Assembly: GCF_030269545.1 (NCBI RefSeq)
Contig: NZ_BSTN01000027.1
Coordinates: 1-64,000, forward strand
Source of the DNA: Actinomadura sp. NBRC 104425
GTDB lineage: Bacteria > Actinomycetota > Actinomycetes > Streptosporangiales > Streptosporangiaceae
Direction of reading: 5' to 3'
Length of the DNA: 64,000 bases
Made by a program: the position numbers and the translations under genes. Shown piece by piece: positions 34,181 to 42,126 of this stretch. The notes under the pieces are model-generated. The model was not told where the DNA came from, did no database searches, and saw nothing but the letters and a program-made list of their open reading frames with translations. How positions within the stretch are numbered: position 1 is the first letter of the stretch; every line of letters starts with the position of its first letter.

Positions 34181-35680
34181 TCAGCCGGCGGTCGGGAAGC
34201 TGAACGCGGCGGGGGACGCGGAGGTGTGGCGCTGCGGCCACCTGGAGGTGATGACCTTGGGGCGGGTGTAGAACCGCACGCCCTCGGGGCCGTGGATCGG
34301 GCTGTCGCCGATCAGCGAGTCCTTCCAGCCGCCGAAGGAGTAGTAGGACATCGGCACCGGGATCGGCACGTTCACGCCGACCATCCCGACGTTCACCGCG
34401 CGCTGGAACCGGCGGGCCGCGCCGCCGTCCGCGGTGAAGATCGCGGTGCCGTTGCCGTACGGGTTGGCGTTGATCAGCTCGATGGCCTCGTCCAGCGTCC
34501 GCACGCGGACGACGGCCAGCACGGGGCCGAACAGCTCCTCGCGGTAGGCGTCCATGGCGGGGGTGACGTTGTCCAGCACCGAGGGGCCGACGAAGAAGCC
34601 CTCCTCGTAGCCGTCCACCTTGAGCCCGCGCCCGTCGACGACCACGGTGGCGCCCTGCGCGGCGGCCTTCCCGACCGCGGCCTCGATGCGCTCCCGCGCC
34701 GCCTGCGTGATCAGCGGGCCCATGTCGGTCTCCGGGGCGTCGCCCGGGCCGACGCGGACCGCGCGGGCCCGCTGCTCCAGGACGGCGACCAGCGCGTCGG
34801 CGGCGTCCCCGACGGCCACCGCGACCGAGATCGCCATGCAGCGCTCCCCGGCCGAGCCGAACGCGGCGGAGGTGAGCTGGTCGGCGACGAAGTCCAGGTC
34901 GGCGTCGGGCAGCACGACGGCGTGGTTCTTGGCGCCGCCCAGCGCCTGCACCCGCTTGCCGCCCGCGGTGGCGCGCTCGTGGACGTACCGGGCGATCGGG
35001 GTGGACCCCACGAACGACACCGCGGCGATCCCCGGGTGGTCGAGGACGGCGTCCACCGCCTCCTTGTCGCCGTGCACGACGTTGAACACCCCGTCGGGCA
35101 GGCCCGCCTCGGCGTACAGGCAGGCGATCAGCGAGGACGCCGACGGGTCGCGCTCGCTCGGCTTGAGCACGAAGGTGTTGCCGGTGGCGATCGCGATCGG
35201 GTGCATCCACAGCGGCACCATGACCGGGAAGTTGAACGGGGTGATGCCCGCGCACACCCCCAGCGGCTGCCGGATGGTGTGCACGTCCACACCGCGTGAC
35301 ACCTGGTCGGAGTGGCCGCCCTTGAGCACCTCGGCGATGCCGCAGGCGTACTCGACGACCTCCCGGCCGCGGACGATCTCGCCGCGGGCGTCGTCGATCA
35401 GCTTGCCGTGCTCGGCGGAGACGATCTTCGCCAGTTCGTCCTCGTGCTTCACCAGCAGCTCGCGGAACGCGAACATGATCCGCGTCCGCTGCGACAGCGA
35501 GGACTCCCTCCAGGTCTCCAGCGCCGTGCTCGCGGCGGCCACGGCGGCGTCCACGTCGGCCGGGGAGGCCAGCGGCACCCGCGCCCGCTCCCGCCCGGTG
35601 GCCGGGTTCCACACCGGGGCGGTGCGGGTGGAGGCGCCCTGCGTGGGCGCTCCGTTGATCCAGTGGTCGATGGTCGTCAC
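34181..35680 (-). CDS. iolA: CoA-acylating methylmalonate-semialdehyde dehydrogenase
   Basis: Aldehyde dehydrogenase of 499 aa (mmsA/iolA). The GTG start overlaps the iolD stop (GTGA). Diagnostic segments: VCAGITPFNFPVMVPLWMHP, ALGGAKNHAVVLPDADLD, the catalytic Cys in FGSAGERCMAISVAV near residue 285, and MVGVNVPIPVPMSYYSFGGW. The missing catalytic Glu (VQALGGAKN in place of the usual LELGGKN) is normal for this CoA-dependent family. It converts malonate semialdehyde to acetyl-CoA at the end of inositol catabolism. Confidence 0.94.
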   Translation of the reverse strand: MTTIDHWINGAPTQGASTRTAPVWNPATGRERARVPLASPADVDAAVAAASTALETWRESSLSQRTRIMFAFRELLVKHEDELAKIVSAEHGKLIDDARGEIVRGREVVEYACGIAEVLKGGHSDQVSRGVDVHTIRQPLGVCAGITPFNFPVMVPLWMHPIAIATGNTFVLKPSERDPSASSLIACLYAEAGLPDGVFNVVHGDKEAVDAVLDHPGIAAVSFVGSTPIARYVHERATAGGKRVQALGGAKNHAVVLPDADLDFVADQLTSAAFGSAGERCMAISVAVAVGDAADALVAVLEQRARAVRVGPGDAPETDMGPLITQAARERIEAAVGKAAAQGATVVVDGRGLKVDGYEEGFFVGPSVLDNVTPAMDAYREELFGPVLAVVRVRTLDEAIELINANPYGNGTAIFTADGGAARRFQRAVNVGMVGVNVPIPVPMSYYSFGGWKDSLIGDSPIHGPEGVRFYTRPKVITSRWPQRHTSASPAAFSFPTAG

Positions 35681-37578
35681 GGCGTCTCCTCCGGTGGCGC
35701 TGTCAGGTAGTGCCGCTGGGCCTGCTTGGCGGCGGCGTAGGTCTCGTAGGCCGTGCGGGTGCTGTCCAGCTCGGACACCTGGCTGACCGGCACGTCCCAC
35801 CAGCCGGTGCCCGGCGGGTTCGGGCCGAGCGGGTCGGTCTCCACGTGCACCACGGTGGTGCGGTCGGCGGCCTTGGCCTTGGTGATCGCGGCGCGGAACT
35901 CCTCGACGCCGTTGGCGCGGATGACGTCGGCGCCCAGGCTTGCGGCGTTGGCCGCAAGGTCCACGGGCAGCACGCCGCCGTCGAGCAGGCCGCTGTCCGG
36001 GTCGCGGTAGCGGTACTGCGTGCCGAAGCGCTGGGATCCCAGGGACTCCGACAGCGACCCGATCGAGGCGAACCCGTGGTTCTGCACCACGATGACGATC
36101 ACCTTGACGCCCTCGGAGACCATGGTGACGATCTCCTGCGCCATCATCAGGTAGGACCCGTCGCCGACCAGCACGAACACCTCGCGGCTCGGGTCGGCCA
36201 TCTTGGCGCCCAGGCCCGCGGCGACCTCGTAGCCCATGCAGGAGTAGGCGTACTCGACGTGGTAGGCCTTGGGGTCGCGGGCCCGCCACAGCATCTGCAG
36301 GTCGCCGGGCATGCTCCCGGCCGCGTTGATCACCACGTCCCGGTCGTCGGCCAGCTCGTTGAGCGCGCCGAGGATCTCGGTCTGCGCGGGGAGCGGGCCG
36401 TGGCCCCGGTGGTAGCACTCGTCGGTCGTGCGCCGCCAGTCCTCGGCCAGGCGCCGGGCGCGCTCGGTGTGCGCGGGGTCGGTGCGCCAGCCGGACAGCT
36501 CGGCGGCCAGCGCCTCCAGGCCGCGGCGGGCGTCGGCGACCAGCGGCAGCGCCGAATGCTTCACCGCGTCCAGCCGCGCCACGTTGAGGTTGACGAACGT
36601 GACGTCCGGGTTGGCGAACACCGTGTGGCTGGCGGTGGTGAAGTCGCTGTAGCGGGTGCCGATGCCGAGCACCACGTCCGCCTCGGCCGCCAGCGCGTTG
36701 GCCGCGGCGGTCCCGGTCGCGCCGATGCCGCCGACCGCGCAGGGGTGGTCCCAGGGGACGGCGCCCTTGCCGGCGTGGGTGTCGGCGACCGGGATCCCCG
36801 TCGCCTCGGTGAAGCGGCGCAGCTCCTCGGCCGCCTCGGAGTACACCACCCCGCCGCCCGCCACGATCAGCGGCCGCCGCGCGGAGCGCAGCAGCGCGGC
36901 CGCCCGCCGGACCGTCTCGGGCTCGGGCGCCGGGCGGGGCACCTCCCACACCCGGCGGCGGAAGAAGTCGACCGGCCAGTCGTGGGCCTCGGCCTGCACG
37001 TCCTGCGGCAGGCACAGCGTGACCGCGCCGGTCTCCGCCGGGTCGGTCAGCACCCGCATGGCCGCCAGCGCGGCCGGGATGAGCTGCTCGGGACGGCTGA
37101 TCCGGTCGAAGTACTTCGACACCGGGCGGAACGCGTCGTTCACCGACACGTCCCCGGCCCGGGCGTCCTCCAGCTGCTGCAGCACCGGATCCGGGGCGCG
37201 GGTGGCGAACATGTCGCTGGGCAGCAGCAGCACCGGCAGCCGGTTGGTGGTCGCCAGCGCCGCGCCGGTGATCATGTTGGTGGAGCCGGGGCCGGTCGAC
37301 GCGGTGCACGCGAAGGCGGCCATGCGGTTGCGCATTTTGGCGAACGCGCTGGCGGCGTGCACCATGCCCTGCTCGTTGCGCGCCAGGTAGTAGGGAAGGT
37401 CGGCGTCCTTGGTGTGCACCGACTGCAGCAGCGCCTGGCCGAGCCCCGCCACGTTGCCGTGCCCGAAGATCCCCCACACGCCGGGGATGAGCCGCTGCGT
37501 GACGCCGTCGCGCGCGCTCCACTGGCCGGCCAGGAAGCGGACGAGCGCCTGCGCGGTGGTCAGCCTGATCGTTTCCAT
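35677..37578 (-). CDS. iolD: 3D-(3,5/4)-trihydroxycyclohexane-1,2-dione hydrolase
   Basis: Thiamine diphosphate enzyme of 633 aa that opens the inositol ring to 5-deoxyglucuronate. The N-terminal Pyr domain includes the opening RLTTAQALVRFLAGQ, GIFGHGNVAGLGQAL and ARNEQGMVHAASAFAKM, with the activating Glu. The central domain carries RPLIVAGGGVVYSEA. The C-terminal PP domain has GDGSYLMMAQEIVT and VVQNHGFASIG, the GDG...N ThDP motif. It lies between iolB and iolA in the operon and fits the usual length of the family. Confidence 0.95.
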   Translation of the reverse strand: METIRLTTAQALVRFLAGQWSARDGVTQRLIPGVWGIFGHGNVAGLGQALLQSVHTKDADLPYYLARNEQGMVHAASAFAKMRNRMAAFACTASTGPGSTNMITGAALATTNRLPVLLLPSDMFATRAPDPVLQQLEDARAGDVSVNDAFRPVSKYFDRISRPEQLIPAALAAMRVLTDPAETGAVTLCLPQDVQAEAHDWPVDFFRRRVWEVPRPAPEPETVRRAAALLRSARRPLIVAGGGVVYSEAAEELRRFTEATGIPVADTHAGKGAVPWDHPCAVGGIGATGTAAANALAAEADVVLGIGTRYSDFTTASHTVFANPDVTFVNLNVARLDAVKHSALPLVADARRGLEALAAELSGWRTDPAHTERARRLAEDWRRTTDECYHRGHGPLPAQTEILGALNELADDRDVVINAAGSMPGDLQMLWRARDPKAYHVEYAYSCMGYEVAAGLGAKMADPSREVFVLVGDGSYLMMAQEIVTMVSEGVKVIVIVVQNHGFASIGSLSESLGSQRFGTQYRYRDPDSGLLDGGVLPVDLAANAASLGADVIRANGVEEFRAAITKAKAADRTTVVHVETDPLGPNPPGTGWWDVPVSQVSELDSTRTAYETYAAAKQAQRHYLTAPPEETP

Positions 37579-37582
37579 CGGT

Positions 37583-38479
37583 TCAGCCGTCCTTCCGGGT
37601 GGGCCCGGCGGCGGAGGTCAGCGGCACCCGCGGGTCGAGCGCGGCGGGGTCCCACGTGCTCCGCACCCAGGCGTGCGCCGGGTCGTCGCAGATGAGCCAG
37701 GCCCGTTCGGGGTCGGGGCCGGCCATCACGTTGAGGTAGTACAGGTCGTAGCCGGGGGCGGCCATGGAGGGGCCGTGCCAGCCGTGCGGGATCAGCACCA
37801 CGTCCCCGCTGCGCACTTCCGCGAGCACGTCGATGGGGCGGTCGGGCGTCCCGTAGACCCGCTGGTAGCCGAAGCCCGGCCCGGCGGGGCCGCCCGCGAC
37901 CTCGAAGTAGTAGATCTCCTCCAGGCGGCTCTCGCCCTCGCGTGCCTCGTCGTGCTTGTGCGGCGGGTAGGACGACCAGTTGCCGCCGGGCGTCAGCACC
38001 TCGCACACCAGCAGCCGGTCGGCCGGAAAGGTGTCCGGAAGGCAGTAGTTACTTACCTGGCGGCTGCAGTCGCCCGAGCCGCGCGGCTCGACGGGCACGT
38101 CCTCGGCCGCGCCGTAGCGCACCGGCAGCCGCCGCTCGCAGCGCGCCGACGGCAGCGCGAACCGGCCGCCGTCCCGGCTGCTGATCACGGCCTCGGCGTC
38201 GCGCGGCAGGTAGGCGAAGTCGGTGACGCGGGTGAAGACGCATCGTCGGCCGACCAGCTCCAGCGACTCGCCGTCGCACTCCACCCGGCAGCCGCCCGAC
38301 AGCGGCAGCACCAGATGTTCGGCGTCCCCGGTGGTGATCGTGTGCGAGCCGCCCGGGGGCAGCTCCAGCACGCGCAGCCCGGAGAAGCCCCAGCCCGCCG
38401 ACTCCGGCGTGATCACCGTCGGGAACGGCCCGTCGGCGGACCGCCCGGCCTTCACATGCAGCTCGACGTCGGCGCTCAC
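37583..38479 (-). CDS. iolB: 5-deoxy-glucuronate isomerase
   Basis: Bicupin of 298 aa converting 5-deoxyglucuronate to 5-dehydro-2-deoxygluconate. Metal-binding His residues are visible in SYPPHKHDEAREGE and in VVLIPHGWHGPSMAAPGYDLYYLNV. ESRLEEIYYFEVAGGPAGPG carries the conserved LEEIYYF of the family. Its start overlaps the stop of the aldolase gene by four bases, and its stop is four bases before iolD. Confidence 0.95.
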   Translation of the reverse strand: MSADVELHVKAGRSADGPFPTVITPESAGWGFSGLRVLELPPGGSHTITTGDAEHLVLPLSGGCRVECDGESLELVGRRCVFTRVTDFAYLPRDAEAVISSRDGGRFALPSARCERRLPVRYGAAEDVPVEPRGSGDCSRQVSNYCLPDTFPADRLLVCEVLTPGGNWSSYPPHKHDEAREGESRLEEIYYFEVAGGPAGPGFGYQRVYGTPDRPIDVLAEVRSGDVVLIPHGWHGPSMAAPGYDLYYLNVMAGPDPERAWLICDDPAHAWVRSTWDPAALDPRVPLTSAAGPTRKDG

Positions 38480-39345
38480 AGCAGGCTCACCGCCCGGTCC
38501 ACGGCGCCCGCCACGTCGTCGTCCGCCGGGTACAGCAGCGAGCGGCCCACCACCAGGCCGCGCACGACCGGCAATGCCAGGGCCTCCTTCCAGGACGCGA
38601 AGGCGGCGTCGGCGTCCTTGACCTCGCCGCCGAGCAGCAGCACCGGCAGCGTCGTGGCGGCCAGCACCCGCTCCATCTCCGGGACGACGGGCAGCTTCAG
38701 CCAGGTGCGAGCGGAGGTGGCGCCCAGCCCGGAGGCGATCGCGATCGACTTGATCACCGCGTCCGGGGTCAGGTCGTTGCGCAGCCGCCCGTCCTGCCAG
38801 GCCGACAGGAACGGCTCCACCATGGCCACCAGCCCCCGCTCGGTCAGCTCGTTCACCGCGCGCGCCGAGTTCTCCAGGATCGACGGGGTGGCGGGGTCGG
38901 CCGGCGCGATCCGGGTGAGCATCTTGCCGCCGTCGAAGCCCATCTCGGCGATGGTGGCGGCGTCGTAGCCGGTGAACCGGTCGTCGATCTCGAAGCAGGA
39001 CCCGGCCAGGCCGCCGCGGTTCATGGAGCCGAACACGGCCTTGCCGTCCAGCGCGCCGAGCAGCAGCAGGTCCTCAAGGATGTCGGCGGTGCCCAGCACG
39101 CCGGTGACGCCCGGGCGGGCCAGCGCGACGCACAGCCGCTCCAGCAGCTCGGCCCGGTCGGCCATCGCCATCGGGTTGCCGCCGACCGCCAGGGCGCCGC
39201 GCGCCGGATGGTCCGCCGCGATGATCATGGCGCGGCCGCCGCCGCCGAGCGGGGCGGCCGCCTTCACCCGGCGCTCGGCCGCCCGCCTGATCGCGCCGGG
39301 GTCGTTCGCCCGGGTCTCGATGATCTCCCGCAGCCGGTCACGCAT
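38476..39345 (-). CDS. Cgl0158-type (beta/alpha)8-barrel aldolase
   Basis: Protein of 289 aa resembling the deoxyribose-phosphate aldolase-like (Cgl0158) proteins of actinobacterial iol clusters: MIIAADHPARGALAVGGNPM, GSMNRGGLAGSCFEIDDRFT, GYDAATIAEMGFDGGKMLTR and TTLPVLLLGGEVKDADAAFA. A Lys in FDGGKML or TWLKLPV could form a Schiff base. No classical IolJ (fructose-bisphosphate aldolase type) gene is present, so this protein may cleave the phosphorylated intermediate after IolC. It overlaps iolC by eight bases. Confidence 0.85.
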   Translation of the reverse strand: MRDRLREIIETRANDPGAIRRAAERRVKAAAPLGGGGRAMIIAADHPARGALAVGGNPMAMADRAELLERLCVALARPGVTGVLGTADILEDLLLLGALDGKAVFGSMNRGGLAGSCFEIDDRFTGYDAATIAEMGFDGGKMLTRIAPADPATPSILENSARAVNELTERGLVAMVEPFLSAWQDGRLRNDLTPDAVIKSIAIASGLGATSARTWLKLPVVPEMERVLAATTLPVLLLGGEVKDADAAFASWKEALALPVVRGLVVGRSLLYPADDDVAGAVDRAVSLL

Positions 39346-40405
39346 GGTTCACCTCGTCGTTCGCCTTTCCGTGCACGTCGCCCGGGCGCGCGTCGGGGCA
39401 CGCGCCGACTCGCTCGTCTCGCCGGGCCTCTTGCCAGGCGCCGAGCCGCGCCAGGACCTGTTCCTCGGTCGGCATGGCGGCCGAGCAGGCAAGCTCGCCG
39501 GCGACGTGCGCCCCGGCGGCGTTGGCGAACGAGATCGTCCGCCGCAGGTCCCAGCCCGCCAGCAGGCCGTGGCACAGCGCGCCCCCGAACGCGTCGCCCG
39601 CGCCCAGCCCGTTGACCACCTCCACCGGCACGGGCGGGACCCGCACCGATCCGGCGTCGTCGACCGCCAGCACACCGCGCGGCCCCTGTTTCACCACGGC
39701 CAGGGAGACGCCGTGGTCGCGCAGCGCCGCGGCGGCCCCGTCCGGATCGCGCACGCCCACGGCCGTCGCGCACTCGTCGAGGTTGCCGACGGCGACCGTC
39801 ACGTGCTCCAGCGCCTTGCGCACCCAGGAGCCCGCCTGCTCGCGCGAGTCCCAGAACATCGGCCGGTAGTCCAGGTCGAGCACGGTGATGCCGCGCCGTC
39901 CCCGGGCCTCCAGCGCGGCCAGGGTGGCCGACCGGCTGGGCTCCTCGCACAGGCCGGTCACCGTCACCCAGAAGATCCGGGCCGCCCTGATCGCGTCGAA
40001 GTCGAGTTCGTCCGGCGTGATGTCCAGGTCCGGGGCCTTGGGCGCCCGGTAGAAGTACAGCGGGAAGTCGTCCGGCGGGAAGATCTCGCAGAACGTCAGC
40101 GGCGTCGCCAGCCCGGCCGACTCGCCGACGAACCGGGCGTCGACGCCGTAGCCCGCCAGGGTCTGGCGGACGAAGACGCCGAACGGGTCCGCCCCGGTCT
40201 TGGTGATCACGGCCGAACGCCGGCCGTACCGGGCCGCGGCCACCGCCACGTTGGTCGGGCTGCCGCCCAGGAACCTGCCGAACGCGTCGACGTCCTGGAG
40301 CGGCACCCCGGACCGCAGGGGGTACAGGTCCACGCCGACGCGCCCCATCGTCAGGACGTCGAACGCCCCGGTCTCCTCGGACGGCGGTGGTTCGACCCGG
40401 TTCAC
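39338..40405 (-). CDS. iolC: 5-dehydro-2-deoxygluconokinase
   Basis: PfkB-family sugar kinase, 355 aa from the GTG at 40405 (GGGGAGG six bases upstream). The N-terminal motif is TMGRVGVDLYPLRSGVPLQD followed by FLGGSPTNVAVAAARYG. The C-terminal PfkB signature is VVNGLGAGDAFGGALCHGLL, with catalytic Asp in GAGDAFGG. IFWVTVTGLCEEPSR is typical of IolC. It is the promoter-proximal gene of the operon; the promoter and LacI operator lie 50-100 bases upstream. Confidence 0.94.
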   Translation of the reverse strand: MNRVEPPPSEETGAFDVLTMGRVGVDLYPLRSGVPLQDVDAFGRFLGGSPTNVAVAAARYGRRSAVITKTGADPFGVFVRQTLAGYGVDARFVGESAGLATPLTFCEIFPPDDFPLYFYRAPKAPDLDITPDELDFDAIRAARIFWVTVTGLCEEPSRSATLAALEARGRRGITVLDLDYRPMFWDSREQAGSWVRKALEHVTVAVGNLDECATAVGVRDPDGAAAALRDHGVSLAVVKQGPRGVLAVDDAGSVRVPPVPVEVVNGLGAGDAFGGALCHGLLAGWDLRRTISFANAAGAHVAGELACSAAMPTEEQVLARLGAWQEARRDERVGACPDARPGDVHGKANDEVNHA

Positions 40406-40454
40406 GTAATGCCTCCCCTGGCGTTGGCCTGCGGCTGGGAACTGTCGCGATCTA

Positions 40455-40505
40455 CTAGAGCGCTCTAGGACCGGTACTATGAGCCTGGTCACTCGGTGAT
40501 GTCAA
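40455..40505 (-). promoter_or_regulatory. iol promoter overlapping a LacI-family operator
   Basis: A perfect 14-bp palindrome CTAGAGCGCTCTAG at 40455-40468 has the central CG typical of LacI-family sites. On the minus strand a consensus -35 TTGACA (plus 40500-40505) is followed after 18 bases by CATAGT (plus 40476-40481) as -10. Initiation would fall near 40469, directly against the palindrome, so bound repressor would block the start of iolC transcription. The divergent regulator gene begins 84 bases to the right. Confidence 0.75.
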
Positions 40506-40552
40506 GAGTCGGAAACATCCAGTTCGGCGATTCGTAACAGCGGGAGAGAGCA

Positions 40553-41599
40553 GTGCGCGACGCGGAGGGGGCCGAGCCGGACAAGAGCAGAGGCCGGCGC
40601 CCCACGATGGAAGACGTCGCCGCACGGGCCGGGGTGTCGCGGGCGCTGGTGTCGCTGGTGTTCCGCGGCAAGCCCGGCGCCAGCGCGGCGACCCGTGAGC
40701 GCGTTCTGCGCGCCGCCGACGAACTGGGCTACCGTCCCGACAACGCCGCGCGCCTGCTGGCCAGCGACCGCAGCCGCACCCTCGGCGTCATGCTGACCGT
40801 GCACCAGCCGTTCCACGGCGACCTGGTCGAGGGCATCTACCCCGAGGCCGAACGGCTCGGCTACGACGTGCTGCTGTCGGCCACCGGGCCGGGGCGCGAC
40901 GAGCGCAAGGCCGTCGAGGCGCTGCTCGGCCACCGCTGCGAGGCGTTGATCCTGCTCGGCCCGAGCGCGCCGGCCGAGCACCTCGACGAGCTCGGGCGCC
41001 GCACGGTCACCGTGGTCATCGGCCGCCGGGCGCCCGGCGCCCACGTCGACACCGTGCGCACCGCCGATGCCAAGGGCATCCGGCAGGTCGTCGACTACCT
41101 GGTCGAACTCGGGCACCGCGACATCGTCCACATCGACGGCGGCCGGGCCCCCGGCGCCGCCGAACGCCGCCGCGCCTACCGCGCCGCGATGCGCCGCCAC
41201 GGCCTCGGCGACGCGCTGCGGATCATCCCGGGCGACCACACCGACGAGGCCGGGATCGCCGCCGGCAAGACCCTCCTCGCCGAGGGCCGGATGCCCACCG
41301 CCGTGCTCGCCGGCAACGACCGCTGCGCCATGGGCCTGATGCACGCCCTGCGCAGCTCGAACGTCGAGATCCCGCGCGACCTGTCGGTGGTCGGCTACGA
41401 CGACGTCCACCTGGCGCACCTGTGGCCGTTCGACCTGACCACCGTCCGGCAGAACGCCGACGGCCTCGCCCAGCACGCGGTCCGCTGCGCCGTCGACCGG
41501 CTCGAGGACGGCACCGTCCCGCCCCGCGAGATCCTCCTCGAACCCAAGCTCGTCGTGCGGGGCACCACCGGCCCGCCGCCGGACGGGCGCCGGGGTTAG
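40553..41599 (+). CDS. LacI-family regulator of the inositol operon
   Basis: Repressor of 348 aa starting at GTG 40553. The N-terminal helix-turn-helix with hinge reads TMEDVAARAGVSRALVSLVF and GYRPDNAARLLAS. The periplasmic-binding-like effector domain follows (TLGVMLTVHQPFHGDLVEGI, TAVLAGNDRCAMGLMHALRS, and DLSVVGYDDVHLAHLWPFDL). It is divergent from iolC, with the palindromic operator between them. The inducer is probably inositol or an early catabolite. Its stop region overlaps a minus-strand relic of another LacI gene. Confidence 0.93.
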   Translation: MRDAEGAEPDKSRGRRPTMEDVAARAGVSRALVSLVFRGKPGASAATRERVLRAADELGYRPDNAARLLASDRSRTLGVMLTVHQPFHGDLVEGIYPEAERLGYDVLLSATGPGRDERKAVEALLGHRCEALILLGPSAPAEHLDELGRRTVTVVIGRRAPGAHVDTVRTADAKGIRQVVDYLVELGHRDIVHIDGGRAPGAAERRRAYRAAMRRHGLGDALRIIPGDHTDEAGIAAGKTLLAEGRMPTAVLAGNDRCAMGLMHALRSSNVEIPRDLSVVGYDDVHLAHLWPFDLTTVRQNADGLAQHAVRCAVDRLEDGTVPPREILLEPKLVVRGTTGPPPDGRRG

Positions 41600-41645
41600 C
41601 CCCGGGGCGCGGCGGTGGTGCCGCGGACGACCAGGCGCGAAGGCG
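41596..41645 (-). pseudogene. C-terminal tail of a second LacI-family gene
   Basis: Minus-strand translation gives PPSRLVVRGTTAAPRG followed by TAA at 41596-41598. This is the usual LacI-family ending and closely resembles the tail of the intact regulator on the opposite strand (KLVVRGTTGPPPDG). Nothing upstream of this tail remains, so it is a relic lying tail-to-tail with the intact gene. Confidence 0.6.
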
Positions 41646-41689
41646 GGTGGTTCCGGGTCGGATAAGCCGGGATCGGGCAGGCTCCGGTA

Positions 41690-41842
41690 GGCGGCGATGA
41701 CGCGTCCGGCGGCCGGCGACCGGTAGAGGGCGGCGCGCTCGGCCAGCCCGGACGGGATCCGCTCGTCGGGGAGCCCCAGCGCCCGGATGAAGCGCCCGAG
41801 GATCTCGGTCGGGCGCACGGGCCGTATGACCGTCCCGGTCAT
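41690..41842 (-). pseudogene. Fragment of an AfsR/NB-ARC-type regulator
   Basis: Minus-strand reading from the ATG at 41842 gives VRPTEILGRFIRALGLPDER followed by IPSGLAERAALYRSPAAGRV. This resembles the segment around the ATPase entry of AfsR/SARP-type regulators (LLRALGVPxERIPxxLxERAALYRSxLAGRRVL). No P-loop, DNA-binding domain or later part is present. It is interpreted as a remnant in a degenerate stretch. Confidence 0.5.
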
Positions 41843-42123
41843 ACGGCAACGCCGATCTCGTTGACGTGCCCGCGCAGCCGGTCGGCGCCGCGGGAGCTCC
41901 CGGTCATCGTGCTGCCTTCTGGGAGGGGGAAGGAGCTGCATGCCCACGTTCGGAAAACCGGCCTGTCAAGGCGGGGCGCGGTTCCCATGACGGCGTGTCT
42001 CAGCACGGCATGGGGGGTTTTCGAGGGGGCTGACGGCGCGGGCGCGGCCGGTCGCGGTCGCCGCCGTCGTGGATCTCAGCGGCGTCCCACGGGGAGGGCG
42101 ATCGTGCGGGTGCGGCGGAACCT
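41843..42123. other. Intergenic stretch with two short candidate ORFs
   Basis: The stretch precedes the acyl-CoA dehydrogenase gene. On the plus strand GGAAGGAG stands four bases before an ATG at 41940 that opens 16 codons (MPTFGKPACQGGARFP) to a stop at 41990, whose TGA overlaps a further ATG. On the minus strand 22 codons (MTGSSRGADRLRGHVNEIGV and two more) end at the ATG of the AfsR-like fragment. Either could be a leader peptide or chance; no family is recognised. Confidence 0.3.
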
Positions 42124-42126
42124 GTG

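Noticed and set aside
34181..35680. Missing catalytic glutamate in the aldehyde dehydrogenase
   Set aside because: CoA-acylating methylmalonate-semialdehyde dehydrogenases naturally lack this residue; the Cys and family motifs are intact.
34181..37522. A 1,113-codon minus-strand frame suggesting an IolD-IolA fusion
   Set aside because: The first half is an out-of-frame shadow of iolD. True iolD is in another frame and stops at 35677, overlapping the GTG start of iolA by four bases.
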